Positions 33,467 to 44,067 of a DNA stretch of 64,000 bases are shown one piece after another; position 1 is the stretch's first letter; every line of letters begins with the position of its first letter. The translations under genes were made by a program, and so were the position numbers. This DNA comes from Acidiluteibacter sp965660325 (GTDB lineage Bacteria > Bacteroidota > Bacteroidia > Flavobacteriales_E > Vicingaceae): the NCBI GenBank assembly GCA_965660325.1, contig CBFHZL010000001.1, positions 27,370-91,369 of the forward strand, written 5' to 3'. The notes below the pieces were generated by a model. That model did no database searches, was not told where the DNA came from, and worked only from the letters and a program-made list of their open reading frames with translations.

Positions 33467-36400
33467 ATGTTCAAAAGAATTATAATACCTGCACTTATAG
33501 TGCTAGGATGCAATACATTATTTGCTCAAGAATTCGTAAGAAAGATGGCCGACGAGTCGGTAAATTTTTACGAAGTACAGAAATCTTTTAATGAATTCTA
33601 TGCTGGTAAGCCATATGAAAAAGGTAAAGGCTTTAAACAGTTTAAGAGATGGGAGTGGTTTACCGACCAACGCGTTTTTCCATCGGGTGAGCGCTTCGCC
33701 TCAAACTTAGCTTGGAACAATTTCATGGATTATAAAAAGACACATCGTAGTGCTTTCACAGCGGAGAAGTCAGCCAACTGGACCTCATTAGGGCCCAATG
33801 ATTGGAACTCGGTAAGCTACAGTCCTGGGCAAGGACGTGTAAACGTTATTGCGATGGACCCAAATGATACCAATACCATATTTATTGGTGCACCGGCGGG
33901 AGGTCTTTGGAAAAGCACAAATGGAGGTTCATCATGGACGGTTTTAACCGATAACCTACCTGTATTAGGTGTTACTGGAATAGGCATAGATCCTAACAAT
34001 TCTAATATTGTATACATCGCAACTGGTGATGGTTTTGGAAGTGACACATACAGCGTAGGTGTTTTAAAATCAATAGATGGTGGATTAAGTTTTAACACAA
34101 CAGGCTTGTCATTTAACATTGCGCAAAGCATACGACCAACTAAAATATTAATGCACCCAACCAACTCTAATAAACATTGGGTAAGTACTAGTACGGGTGT
34201 GTATATGACCACAGACGGAGGTGCAAATTACAACAGAACGCAAACTGGTTTTATTTGGGATTTGGAAATGCACCCTACTGATACTAATATTATTTATGCT
34301 AGTAGTACTCAGTTTCACAAATCAACAGACGGTGGTTTGTCTTTTTCACTATCCAACACAGGATTACCTTCACGATTTGCAGTAAACAGAATGGTAATTG
34401 GGGTTACACCAGATGATCCCGCAGTAGTTTACGGATTGTATGGCGCTTCTTCTGATGCCTCTTATTATGGCCTTTACAGATCGCTAGACACAGGAAATAC
34501 TTGGACACAAATGAGCAACTCTCCAAATATTTTAAGTAGCTCTAATGACGGCTCAGGTTCAGGTGGTCAGAGTTGGTATGATTTAGCAATCGCTATTTCT
34601 CCTGACAATGCCGATGAAGTATTTATCGGAGGAGTGAATGTTTGGAAGTCAATTGATGCAGGTGTAAATTGGAACATTTCTGCTCATTGGGTATGGCCAA
34701 ACACGATCGGCTATACACACGCTGACATCCATACATTAGAATTTTTTAATGGTCATCTTTATTGTGGTTCTGATGGTGGATTTTTTAAGTCAACTGATAA
34801 AGGAAATAATTATTCAGATCTATCTGCTACATTAGAGATATCTCAATTTTATAAGATCGCAGGCTCTGAATTAGCACCGAATAAGATTGTTGGTGGAACG
34901 CAAGACAACGGCTGTATGCGCGGATATGTTGGCAATAAGGAGTGGACACAAGTTTTTGGAGCAGATGGAATGGAATGTGCCATTCATCACACGGACACCA
35001 ACATTATCTTTACTTCATCACAAAATGGAGGTTTGAGAAGGTCGGTAAACAATGGCTCTACCTTCAGAGGAATTGCAGGATCCATTAGGAATTCTGAGTC
35101 AGGCGCTTGGGTAACTCCATATACTTTAGACCAAAATAACCCAGATAGAATCATAGCAGGATTTGAAAACATTTGGTTATCAAACAATTTGGGAACCAAT
35201 TGGGCAAAAATTTCTAACTTCCCCGGAGGACCAACGTTTAGAACTTTAGAAGTCGCCCCTTCGAACTCAAATACGATTTACGCAGGAACTCAGGCGAGTA
35301 TCTTTAAGACTAATAACCTTGGGGTCAGTTGGGTTGATATTACTAACAACTTACCGGGTCTTTCTAAAACATATATCGAAATAAATGACCAAAATGCTAA
35401 TGAAGTTTGGGTTACTTTGTCAGGATTTTTAGCGGGTAACAAAGTGTTCCATTCCACCAATGGGGGGAGTAGTTGGAATAATATTAGCTATGACTTGCCC
35501 AATTTACCTGTAAACTGCATCGAAAGAGACATCAGAAATGGCATACTTTATGTAGGAACAGACGTGGGTATTTACTACAAAAAACCATTTACTTTTGAGT
35601 GGCTTCCATACATGAGTGGCTTGCCAAATGTTATCGTGAATGAATTGGAAATGAATTATTCAACCAATAAACTAAGAGCAGCTACTTACGGAAGAGGTGT
35701 CTGGATGTCAGATCCATTCGAATATCCTACGAACCGGCCTGTCGCTAGATTTAATTCTAACAATTCTGTCGCTTGTCCCGGAATTCCTGTTCAATTCAAT
35801 GACCAGTCATTAAACACCATCACCAGCTATCAATGGTCATTTCCAGGAGGAATCCCTGCACAATCGACTTTAGCTAACCCTACAGTGACTTATGCAAATA
35901 CAGGAACATATGATGTTACACTCATCGTATCAGATGGCACCAATTCAGATACCATAACACTAATAAACTATCTAGACGTAGAGGTTCCACCGATTGAAAA
36001 TCTACCTTTTACAGAGGATTTTGAATTGGCAGTTTTTCCAAGAAATCCTGTAGCCAAATTTGCTATAGAAAACTTTGACGGTGATAATACTTGGGAGCAT
36101 ATGTTTTCTATTCCAGCATTAACGTATGTATTAAAAATTGACAACTATACCACTTTAGGCGCAGGATTTTCAGATGTTTTAGTATTTCCTCCATTAAACT
36201 TCGATACAGTAAGCTATCCACACTTGTTTTTTGATATTGCCTACAGTGGTATTCCAAACTTTGGTGGCGATACAATAAATTTATATTACAGCACCGATTG
36301 TGGGAATAATAAAACACTTTTTGCTTCGCTAGATGGTGCACAACTGCAATCTGTGACACCACAATCTACAGAATATGCACCAGCAGGCAAATCTGATTTT

Positions 36401-36796
36401 AAAACGATAGGTGTGCCAATTACAGCAGCTGCAAACAATCCTATCGTTAATTTATATCTTGAAAATGTATCAGGTCCGGGGAACTCATTATATATCGATA
36501 ATATCAGAGTAGAGCAGGTACCTGTTGGTCTGAATGTAAACACAGTTAATAATGCAAACATCACTGCTTACCCAAACCCTACAAAAGGAGACATAACCAT
36601 TAAATGGTCAGGGTATGATGAAAACCCAATGATTTCAATTTTTGATAGTAAAGGCCAGCTAATAGAAAATTACTTACCGAGTGAAAAGTCCGGTCAAATA
36701 AATATTGATCTTAGTAATCAACACTCAGGTTTATACCTAATTAGAGTAACTTCAAATAATAAACAACAAACGCTAAAAGTAGTAATGGACAATTAA
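33467..36796 (+). CDS. Large secreted BNR/sortilin-like and PKD protein with T9SS type A sorting domain
   Basis: A 1109-residue exported protein (signal MFKRIIIPALIVLGCNTLFA). Residues of about 100-740 hold repeated BNR/Asp-box blades such as 'GGLWKSTNGGSSWTVLTDNL' and 'VFHSTNGGSSWNNISYDLP'. A PKD domain follows around 760-840 ('QFNDQSLNTITSYQWSFPGG'), then a jelly-roll-like domain. The C-terminus 'ITAYPNPTKGDITIKWSGYD' ... 'LKVVMDN' is a type A T9SS signal. Expected location: cell surface or medium. It resembles the protein at 16281-19226. No catalytic motif is seen. Confidence 0.9.
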   Translation: MFKRIIIPALIVLGCNTLFAQEFVRKMADESVNFYEVQKSFNEFYAGKPYEKGKGFKQFKRWEWFTDQRVFPSGERFASNLAWNNFMDYKKTHRSAFTAEKSANWTSLGPNDWNSVSYSPGQGRVNVIAMDPNDTNTIFIGAPAGGLWKSTNGGSSWTVLTDNLPVLGVTGIGIDPNNSNIVYIATGDGFGSDTYSVGVLKSIDGGLSFNTTGLSFNIAQSIRPTKILMHPTNSNKHWVSTSTGVYMTTDGGANYNRTQTGFIWDLEMHPTDTNIIYASSTQFHKSTDGGLSFSLSNTGLPSRFAVNRMVIGVTPDDPAVVYGLYGASSDASYYGLYRSLDTGNTWTQMSNSPNILSSSNDGSGSGGQSWYDLAIAISPDNADEVFIGGVNVWKSIDAGVNWNISAHWVWPNTIGYTHADIHTLEFFNGHLYCGSDGGFFKSTDKGNNYSDLSATLEISQFYKIAGSELAPNKIVGGTQDNGCMRGYVGNKEWTQVFGADGMECAIHHTDTNIIFTSSQNGGLRRSVNNGSTFRGIAGSIRNSESGAWVTPYTLDQNNPDRIIAGFENIWLSNNLGTNWAKISNFPGGPTFRTLEVAPSNSNTIYAGTQASIFKTNNLGVSWVDITNNLPGLSKTYIEINDQNANEVWVTLSGFLAGNKVFHSTNGGSSWNNISYDLPNLPVNCIERDIRNGILYVGTDVGIYYKKPFTFEWLPYMSGLPNVIVNELEMNYSTNKLRAATYGRGVWMSDPFEYPTNRPVARFNSNNSVACPGIPVQFNDQSLNTITSYQWSFPGGIPAQSTLANPTVTYANTGTYDVTLIVSDGTNSDTITLINYLDVEVPPIENLPFTEDFELAVFPRNPVAKFAIENFDGDNTWEHMFSIPALTYVLKIDNYTTLGAGFSDVLVFPPLNFDTVSYPHLFFDIAYSGIPNFGGDTINLYYSTDCGNNKTLFASLDGAQLQSVTPQSTEYAPAGKSDFKTIGVPITAAANNPIVNLYLENVSGPGNSLYIDNIRVEQVPVGLNVNTVNNANITAYPNPTKGDITIKWSGYDENPMISIFDSKGQLIENYLPSEKSGQINIDLSNQHSGLYLIRVTSNNKQQTLKVVMDN

Positions 36797-36805
36797 GTCC
36801 ATTAC
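36782..36805 (+). repeat. Perfect inverted repeat spanning the stop codon
   Basis: GTAATGGAC (36782-36790), a six-base loop that contains the end of the stop codon region, then GTCCATTAC (36797-36805). The 9-bp stem is perfect but has no T-tract after it, so it may be a 3'-end stabiliser rather than a terminator for the T9SS gene. Confidence 0.5.
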
Positions 36806-36909
36806 CACTAATACCGCACAATGACCATTTATCGCGATTCAGTTTTTTTATTAAGATTAAGCGCTTAATTTGGTCGTTCGAAATTTTATAACTTATAAAT
36901 AACAGCGAA

Positions 36910-39135
36910 ATGAAGAAGATTGCATTAGCATTTATTGCAGCATTATTTTTATTAGGCACACCTACAGTTAAGGCTGATGAGGGAATGTGGCTACCAATGT
37001 TTGTAAAGCGTCTCAACTATGTTGACATGCAAAAACAAGGATTACAATTAACTCCTGAAGAAATTTACAGTGTAAATAACTCTAGCCTTAAAGATGCTAT
37101 TGTAAGATTAGGCGGCGGATTTTGTACAGGGGAAATCATCTCAGATCAGGGATTAATGCTAACTAATCACCACTGTGGTTTTAGTGTAATTCAAGAGAAC
37201 AGTACGAAAGAACACAACTACCTTAAAGATGGTTTTTGGGCAATGAAAAATGAGGATGAAATTCCTGCAGGATTCAGTGTTTCTTTCCTTGTAAAAATGG
37301 AAGATGTAACTAAAGATATTTTACCATTATTGGGTGTGGAGCTTACAGAAGGACAGCGTGCGGCTAAAGCAGACTCTATTATTAATGAATTGGAAGAAAA
37401 AGCAGGAACTGACAACGACTACGATGTTCAGATTAAAAGCTTTTACAATGGAAATGAATATTACATGTTCATATATGAAACATTTGGTGATGTTCGTTTT
37501 GTAGGTGCTCCTCCATCATCAATTGGTAAATATGGTGGTGATACAGACAACTGGATGTGGCCGCGTCATACTGGTGATTTTACTTTATTCAGAGTATACG
37601 CTGATGCAGACAACAAGCCAACTAAATCTTATGACGAAAATAATAAGCCATACACTCCGAAGCACTCTTTACCTGTAAACATAGCTGACCGAAGAGCAGG
37701 AGATTATTCTATGATTTTTGGTTACCCAGGAAGCACAGATAGATACTTAAGTTCTTACGGAGTAGAAATGGCTGTAAATATCTCACAACCTGCTATTGTT
37801 AAGTTGAGAAGACAAGTATTAGACATTTACGAAGCTGAAATGGCTAAAGATGAGCAAACTTACATCAACTATGCTGATAAGCAAGCATCTGTGGCTAATT
37901 ACTGGAAGTATTTTAAAGGTCAAACTGCAGGTCTTAAGCGTTTAAAAATTTACGATAAGAAGAAAGCAGAAGAAGATGCCTTCGAAGCTTGGGTTGCAAA
38001 AGACGATACAAGAGCAGAGGAATACAAAAATGTAATTTCAAACTATGACGAAGGTTACCAAGAGCTTTCTAAAATCATATTGAAAAGTACCTATGACATC
38101 GAAGCAATATATCGAATAGAATCTGTATCACTTGCATGGAGAAGCAGAGGTTTATTGGCCGCGCTTAATGCAGACGATGAAGAAAAACAAGAAGCAGCTG
38201 TTGAGTCTGCGAAGAAAAGAGCTGAAAAGCACTTTGAAGAGTTTTCTTACACTATCGATAAGCAAGTGTTTGCAGCAATGATGAAAGCATATTCTAACGA
38301 CATCCCTAAAGAGCAGCAACCTGAAATGTTTAAAGACTTAGTGAATAAGTTTAAAGGTGATTTTAACAAAATGGCTGAAAAAGTTTACAGCAAATCAATC
38401 TTCACTTCGTCTGAGCGTATGATGGATTTCTTAGAAAAGCCTAAAGCATCTAAAATCGAGAAAGATTACTTATTCCAACTAGCAAACACCATCATCCTAG
38501 AAGACTACGTTCAAAACCTAGGTGCTCAAAAGCGCGTTATTGATGAGAAGCTAAACAATGCAGGAAGACTTTATCTTAAAGGAATTAGAGAAATGAATCC
38601 TAACAAAGCATACGCACCTGATGCAAACAGTACCATGCGTGTAACTTATGGTTCAGTTAAAGACTATTTCCCAAGAGATGCTGTATATTATAACTACTAC
38701 ACAACTATTGAAGGAATTATGGAAAAAGAAGATCCAAAAAATCCTGAATTTGTGGTACCATCTAAATTGAAGGAACTATACAAGGCAAAAGATTATGGTC
38801 AGTATGCAAACAGTAAAGGCGAAATGATTGTGAACTTTATTTCTAATAATGACATTACGGGAGGTAACTCAGGGTCTCCAGTCATTAACGGAAGAGGCGA
38901 ATTAATCGGTACTGCTTTTGATGGTAACTGGGAAGCAATGAGTGGTGATATCGCGTTTGAAACTGAACTACAACGTACGATTTCTGTAGATATCCGTTAC
39001 ACCCTGTTTATCATTGATAAATATGCAGGAGCAAAGCGATTGATTGATGAAATGAACATCATCAATGAATTGAGCCCTAACGCAACTGTAAAAGAAGAAA
39101 TAAAGGAAGAGGAAGCTATAGAGACCGCTGAATAA
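36910..39135 (+). CDS. S46 family dipeptidyl-peptidase, DPP7-like
   Basis: A 741-residue exported serine peptidase (signal MKKIALAFIAALFLLGTPTVKA). Trypsin-like triad elements: His in 'LTNHHCG' (residues 87-88), Asp in 'RHTGDF', and Ser654 in 'TGGNSGSPV'. Eighteen residues after this Ser is Gly672 ('AFDGNWEAMSGD'), which corresponds to the Gly that gives DPP7 its preference for hydrophobic P1 residues, while Arg there marks DPP11. It likely acts in the periplasm on oligopeptides. A 20-residue acidic tail follows the domain. It pairs functionally with the S46 gene at 46514. Confidence 0.93.
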   Translation: MKKIALAFIAALFLLGTPTVKADEGMWLPMFVKRLNYVDMQKQGLQLTPEEIYSVNNSSLKDAIVRLGGGFCTGEIISDQGLMLTNHHCGFSVIQENSTKEHNYLKDGFWAMKNEDEIPAGFSVSFLVKMEDVTKDILPLLGVELTEGQRAAKADSIINELEEKAGTDNDYDVQIKSFYNGNEYYMFIYETFGDVRFVGAPPSSIGKYGGDTDNWMWPRHTGDFTLFRVYADADNKPTKSYDENNKPYTPKHSLPVNIADRRAGDYSMIFGYPGSTDRYLSSYGVEMAVNISQPAIVKLRRQVLDIYEAEMAKDEQTYINYADKQASVANYWKYFKGQTAGLKRLKIYDKKKAEEDAFEAWVAKDDTRAEEYKNVISNYDEGYQELSKIILKSTYDIEAIYRIESVSLAWRSRGLLAALNADDEEKQEAAVESAKKRAEKHFEEFSYTIDKQVFAAMMKAYSNDIPKEQQPEMFKDLVNKFKGDFNKMAEKVYSKSIFTSSERMMDFLEKPKASKIEKDYLFQLANTIILEDYVQNLGAQKRVIDEKLNNAGRLYLKGIREMNPNKAYAPDANSTMRVTYGSVKDYFPRDAVYYNYYTTIEGIMEKEDPKNPEFVVPSKLKELYKAKDYGQYANSKGEMIVNFISNNDITGGNSGSPVINGRGELIGTAFDGNWEAMSGDIAFETELQRTISVDIRYTLFIIDKYAGAKRLIDEMNIINELSPNATVKEEIKEEEAIETAE

Positions 39136-39154
39136 TCTTTCCTTAAATAAAATT

Positions 39155-39190
39155 AAAAAGTCCGTTTCGAAATCGAAACGGACTTTTTTT
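39155..39190. terminator. Bidirectional intrinsic terminator
   Basis: A-tract, then GTCCGTTTCG / CGAAACGGAC stem around an AAAT loop, then seven T. It sits between the convergent S46 peptidase and GlmU-like genes and has A/T runs on both sides, so it can serve both strands. Confidence 0.85.
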
Positions 39191-39209
39191 GTACCATACC
39201 TCAGCAAAA

Positions 39210-40391
39210 TTAGAAATTGCGATAACTTGCTGTCTCTTCGAAAATATATTCCATAATTGATCGATCAGCCGAAGTAAATTCAATGCCTCTTCTTGCCATC
39301 ATTTTTTCGGCTACCTCAAATGCCTTATTTGTTCTAAACGTAATCCACTTATCAGCTCCACCCCATGCATAGGAAGGAATAAAGTTGCGCGGAAAACCTC
39401 CTCCATAAACGTTTGCACTTACTCCAACTAAAGTAGCGGTATTAAACATCGTATTAATGCCACTTTTCGAGTGATCTCCCATCATTAAACCACAAAACTG
39501 CAAGCCTGTATCCTTAAATCCCTTTTTGTCGTAATTCCATATTTTTACAGAAGCATAGTTATTTTTAAGGTTAGAAACATTGGTGTCGGCTCCTAAATTA
39601 CACCACTCTCCTATTACGGAGTTTCCTAGGAATCCATCATGGCCTTTATTGGAGTATGAAAACAACACAGAATTGCTTACTTCTCCGCCAACCTTACAGT
39701 GAGGACCAACTGTAGTAGCACCGTATATTTTTGATGCCATTTTCACAGTGGCGCGCTCCCCCAAAGAAAATGGCCCTCTAATTACAGAACCCTCCATTAT
39801 CTCCGCATCTTTTCCGATATAAATAGGACCTGTTGATGCATTTAGAATGGCTCCTTGAATCAATGCACCCTCTTCAATGAATAATTGATCTCCAATAAGT
39901 GTGTTGGTGTCACCTAAAAGCTGAGAGGTTCTACCTTTTGTTAATCGATCAAAATCGGATTGAATGGCTTTATCATTGATTGCAAAAATATCCCAAACAT
40001 TACTAATACTCAAAAGCTCACCGCTAAAGTTAACTTGCTGAAAGTTGTGAATATCAAATGCTCCAAGCTCCACTTTCTGATTCGATCGAAACGCAATCAC
40101 CTTTTCTAATCCTTGGTGATAAAGCAGCTCGCCTTCTTCCAATTGGTGTATACGGTTCAATAACTCATCCGATGGAAAGATGCTTCCATTGATGTAGTAA
40201 TTATTAGCCGCGTATATTGCTGGATACTTTTCCTGCAAATAATCAGCTGTTAAGAAAGAGGGCTTCTCTCCTACGTATTCGGCCCATTTTTGAGTGATGG
40301 TTAAGATCCCACATCTAATTTCCGAAACTGGTCGGGTATAAGTAAAAGGCAATAAATTGAGACGACTATCGTCAAATAGAATGTAATTCAT
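39210..40391 (-). CDS. GlmU-like sugar nucleotidyltransferase/acetyltransferase (TIGR03991 type)
   Basis: A 393-residue two-part protein. The N-terminus 'MNYILFDDSRLNLLPFTYTR' is the mark of the Bacteroidota GlmU family (TIGR03991), with a degenerate nucleotidyltransferase domain. The C-terminal half is a left-handed beta-helix with hexapeptide repeats ('AEIMEGSVIRGPFSLGERAT', 'HCKVGGEVSNSVLF'). A role in making UDP-GlcNAc or a related NDP-sugar is likely but not proven for this family. Confidence 0.87.
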   Translation of the reverse strand: MNYILFDDSRLNLLPFTYTRPVSEIRCGILTITQKWAEYVGEKPSFLTADYLQEKYPAIYAANNYYINGSIFPSDELLNRIHQLEEGELLYHQGLEKVIAFRSNQKVELGAFDIHNFQQVNFSGELLSISNVWDIFAINDKAIQSDFDRLTKGRTSQLLGDTNTLIGDQLFIEEGALIQGAILNASTGPIYIGKDAEIMEGSVIRGPFSLGERATVKMASKIYGATTVGPHCKVGGEVSNSVLFSYSNKGHDGFLGNSVIGEWCNLGADTNVSNLKNNYASVKIWNYDKKGFKDTGLQFCGLMMGDHSKSGINTMFNTATLVGVSANVYGGGFPRNFIPSYAWGGADKWITFRTNKAFEVAEKMMARRGIEFTSADRSIMEYIFEETASYRNF

Positions 40392-40441
40392 ATGGTTAAT
40401 AATTTATAACAAATGTACAGGTATTCTCTATGATTTGGCAC

Positions 40442-40472
40442 AAAAAAAGGGCGCACATTTCTGTGCACCCTT
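40442..40472 (-). terminator. Intrinsic terminator of the subtilisin gene
   Basis: Read on the minus strand: an 11-bp stem AAGGGTGCACA / TGTGCGCCCTT (one U-G wobble) closed by a GAAA tetraloop and followed by seven T. It starts 17 bp after the stop of the 40489-44067 gene. Confidence 0.88.
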
Positions 40473-40488
40473 CTAACTTTTCAAGCTA

Positions 40489-43400
40489 TTATTGAATGAT
40501 TAACTTCTTATTAATTCGTTCGTTGTTTACATTTAACTGTAAGAAGTAAACTCCCTTTTCAAGATGCGTTAAATCCAATTGGTGTAAACTTCCGTTTAAT
40601 GTATTTTCATACACCATACGACCATTGATATCCAATACTGCAGCTTGCGTAGAAGTCACAGAATTTCCAAGATCAACTGTAAATACTCCATTACTTGGGT
40701 TAGGATAGATTTGTAGACCTTCCAGTATGGCCTCAGACAAACCAACTGCTGTAGCAGTGTCAATTAATCTAAAATCATCTAAGGCGATGTCAGATCTAAA
40801 GCTATTCCCGGTAAGAATTCTAAACTTCACATTAGCTTTTGTGCCCACAAATGGAGTTAAATCAATAACGGCTTTTCTCCATACATCTCCTTGATTAAAC
40901 CTCAACGCAGGAATCACATCTTCGAATAGTTCCCCATCGGATAACACATCAAAATGAAGTTCACCCATAGTTACACCATACATGTGATACCAAACCGAAG
41001 CTTCAGGACTCACACCAGATGTTAAATCTAAACATGGAGAGAACATTTCAGCTGCTTGCTCAAAGCAAGCAGAACTTTCAATGTATAAATAGTTACCACT
41101 GCTGTTTCCTGTTGTGTGATCAGCCGAAGGACCAGTCGCCGAAGAAGCAGTAGTACCTGAATTGGTTCTAAAGTCAAAATCATCCCACACGGTGTTGGTT
41201 AGATTCGTCCACCCTTGTGATAATTGACAAACCCCTTGTTCACAATTATTCGCAGTGGTACAACTATTAAAACTGTCAAAATTTTGGAAGTAAGGTGCCG
41301 TTACGGTAACTGCATTTGAATACAATTGGATTTCCTTCTTAATCGTATCATTATAGATATTCATATCTCCTGCGTCGATAACTACTGCTAAATCATTTAA
41401 TCCGGTATTAATGCTAACATTTGAAGGGAAGGTAAATTCAGCAGAATTTCCAGGTAATATTGTATCCGTGTAGAGCACTTTTGGTGATGCCACTCCATTC
41501 AATATGAATGATAAATTAAAGTTAGTTTTGATACCCGCACCTGTATTTTCTAAACGAATCTTCAACGGAAGTGCACTGGTATTTACACAATCAAAAATCG
41601 CATTTCCGCCAGGAGAAAGAATATCTACAGCTCCAAGATCGTCTGCTAAAGAACAATTCGTAACAGTCGTAGATTTGGTAATTGCAATGGTACGCTTACC
41701 GATGATACCGTTTCCAATAGCCTTCACAGCTACCCACTCTTCGTTAATCACAGGACTATTAATTACAGCAAATGTGTCTGTAACCGTGGTTATGGAATCC
41801 ATAAACTTAGCGCCTAACATAGATACTTCATATGCTGTAGCGCCTGGCACAGAATCCCAAGAAATTGTAAAATCAGTAGGACAAACCGATACAATCGAAA
41901 CGTTATTTGGACGATCGATAATACTAAATGGCTGACTAATTGTTGAGAAATTGCCTTGAGTCAATCTGATTAAGGCAGTTGAAGTCGCCACATTCGGAAC
42001 TACAAAATTTTGGTACTCTCTGTTAAATGGTACGTTACCATTAACTATTGACCAAGTAGCACCGTTATCAACAGAATACTCTACTGACACAGTTGCATTC
42101 GTATCAACTGCATCCCAACGAATTAACTCAGCAGTTCCTGCTTCCAAACTTTCTCCATTTGAAGGATACGTCACCGTTAAATTATCCATTTCATAGGTGT
42201 AAACAATCACATATCCTTGTGGCCCTTGAGGCACTGTTTTCCCTTTTACTTTTACGGTAAAGTTAGTATTAGATGGATTTTGGAAATATACCTGCTCCAC
42301 ATTATTTAAATCATCCACTCCTCTTGTAGCAGGGCTATTTAACGCTGCAGGAGTTGGAGTGGTATTCAATACATATGGGAGATGAGTTACAGCATTTCCA
42401 TCGGTCACTGTCATATCCAAGTTGTTTACCAAAGCTGTTGTTGCATTAGATGAAGCCTCGTAATCATTCCAATACACCATTATCTTCACGTCCTTAGCAT
42501 TTGCCGGAACATTGATTACGTGCACATTGGAATCTCCTTGTGCAATGGTATCCAACAAAAAGCGGTTATCTTCAAAAACTTGAAGCGCCTTTCTAGCATT
42601 TATTCTTCCCCAACCATAACTAAAGTCAGGACCTTTGTTTCCTAAATCATCAGCAGTGTTCATCATGGTCGCCTTCATCAAAGAAGATGGAGGAACCGTG
42701 TCGCCGTTCAATGTTTTAAAAGCATGTACTAAAGCGGTATATGTTCCACTTGCTCCGGGAGCGGCCATAGAAGTACCAGTGTTACTTACGTACTGGTTAT
42801 TTGGAAAAGCAGACAAAACCTGTGTTCCGTTTGCACACACATCAGGCTTAATACGACCATCGTGAGCGGGACCTCTAGAACTAGAGTTTGCTAGTCCATC
42901 AGTAGCTAATACATTTCCAATCGCCATTACATTTTTACCGGCTTTAATGCCGCCTGTGATATTTCCCCATCCTGGGCCTGCGCCATATCCACAGTTTTGC
43001 GTACCAGAATTACCTGCAGAAAATACGTGCATGATCGTTTCTAGTTGTCTTACTTGTTGATCAGCAGTTCGTGCAAATGAAGTATATCCCGCATTACATC
43101 CATTTCCATACGAGGTAGAAGTAACCACTATACCAGGGTTTGACACTGAGGTTGGAGAACTGTTTACAGCATTCCATACATTGTATACTTTTAAATCAGC
43201 AGCCCAAGCCATACCTTGTGCATCAGGGTTTAAGTTTCCTGCACCAACAGCGATTCCACATACGTGATCACCATGTTCTCCTGAACTAGAGCCTGAAACT
43301 GATTGGTCAGTTCGCCCTTTAAAATCGATGTGGGGGCCTATTGCACCATCATCACCTACAGCCATCCATACACCTTCACCATTGTAAGAAATGCCATTGA

Positions 43401-44067
43401 TATTTTTATTGCCCAACCAATTTACACGGTGATTAGATCTACCTAATAAATCCTCTTTTACCGGTTCAGGATCGATTGGTTCCAAGTAAGTAACCATAGG
43501 ATGTCCTGCAATTGCGGTTAGGTGTTCCGGAAGAACAGCTATGGTTGTCAGGTTTGAGAAATCGTAAGATCCTAAGATATCTGCTCCAAAGCTTTGTAAG
43601 TAGTAATTCCACTCGTTTTCTGAAAAATCTGCACGGCGCTGAACGATCACTTGCAGCTTTTTACCCAACCAAGCATGCTCAGGATAATTGGCATTGGCTA
43701 ATTGGTGATCCATTTTAAACTGAGGAGAAACAGCATATAAACCATCTACGCCTAAATTCGCTAATGTGGAAAAGTTAGTAGTAGGCAACATATTTGCATA
43801 ATACGTATTACTTGTTACGTAGAAATCAAGCTCTAGTCCGCTATTTTTTAGCTTTTCCTTTATTGCATTGGTTGGTATTTCATTAAAATGAACATAGACA
43901 TAGTAGGTATTTTTATACTTTGCTAGTTCTAAATTCTCGAAAGTAATTTGATTAATATTTGCGGCTATTTTGTAGTCTGCCGACTTTAACTTCAGGGTCG
44001 TTTCTTGGGCATAACTAGTAAAATGGAAAGCCACAAAACTCGCCACCAGTAGTAAATATGATTTCAT
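40489..44067 (-). CDS. Secreted subtilisin-like (S8) serine peptidase with T9SS type A sorting domain
   Basis: A 1192-residue exported protease (signal MKSYLLLVASFVAFHFTSYA). Residues of about 25-200 look like a propeptide. Catalytic residues: Asp239 in 'VWMAVGDDGAIG', His265 in 'SGEHGDHVCGIA', Ser433 in 'SNTGTSMAAPGAS', and the oxyanion Asn in 'FSAGNSGTQN'. After the protease come beta-sandwich domains (one fibronectin-like, 'YEVSMLGAKFMD' region) and an MAM/jelly-roll-like part. The C-terminus 'LQIYPNPSNGVFTVDL' ... 'NKKLIIQ' is a type A T9SS signal. It probably digests environmental protein at the surface, feeding the S46 peptidases. Confidence 0.93.
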   Translation of the reverse strand: MKSYLLLVASFVAFHFTSYAQETTLKLKSADYKIAANINQITFENLELAKYKNTYYVYVHFNEIPTNAIKEKLKNSGLELDFYVTSNTYYANMLPTTNFSTLANLGVDGLYAVSPQFKMDHQLANANYPEHAWLGKKLQVIVQRRADFSENEWNYYLQSFGADILGSYDFSNLTTIAVLPEHLTAIAGHPMVTYLEPIDPEPVKEDLLGRSNHRVNWLGNKNINGISYNGEGVWMAVGDDGAIGPHIDFKGRTDQSVSGSSSGEHGDHVCGIAVGAGNLNPDAQGMAWAADLKVYNVWNAVNSSPTSVSNPGIVVTSTSYGNGCNAGYTSFARTADQQVRQLETIMHVFSAGNSGTQNCGYGAGPGWGNITGGIKAGKNVMAIGNVLATDGLANSSSRGPAHDGRIKPDVCANGTQVLSAFPNNQYVSNTGTSMAAPGASGTYTALVHAFKTLNGDTVPPSSLMKATMMNTADDLGNKGPDFSYGWGRINARKALQVFEDNRFLLDTIAQGDSNVHVINVPANAKDVKIMVYWNDYEASSNATTALVNNLDMTVTDGNAVTHLPYVLNTTPTPAALNSPATRGVDDLNNVEQVYFQNPSNTNFTVKVKGKTVPQGPQGYVIVYTYEMDNLTVTYPSNGESLEAGTAELIRWDAVDTNATVSVEYSVDNGATWSIVNGNVPFNREYQNFVVPNVATSTALIRLTQGNFSTISQPFSIIDRPNNVSIVSVCPTDFTISWDSVPGATAYEVSMLGAKFMDSITTVTDTFAVINSPVINEEWVAVKAIGNGIIGKRTIAITKSTTVTNCSLADDLGAVDILSPGGNAIFDCVNTSALPLKIRLENTGAGIKTNFNLSFILNGVASPKVLYTDTILPGNSAEFTFPSNVSINTGLNDLAVVIDAGDMNIYNDTIKKEIQLYSNAVTVTAPYFQNFDSFNSCTTANNCEQGVCQLSQGWTNLTNTVWDDFDFRTNSGTTASSATGPSADHTTGNSSGNYLYIESSACFEQAAEMFSPCLDLTSGVSPEASVWYHMYGVTMGELHFDVLSDGELFEDVIPALRFNQGDVWRKAVIDLTPFVGTKANVKFRILTGNSFRSDIALDDFRLIDTATAVGLSEAILEGLQIYPNPSNGVFTVDLGNSVTSTQAAVLDINGRMVYENTLNGSLHQLDLTHLEKGVYFLQLNVNNERINKKLIIQ

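Noticed and set aside
33817..34212. 131-codon minus-strand open frame inside the BNR/PKD gene
   Set aside because: Antisense shadow of a repeat-rich coding sequence; no independent support.
41504..41935. 143-codon plus-strand open frame inside the subtilisin gene
   Set aside because: Antisense shadow; the S8 frame is clearly coding here.
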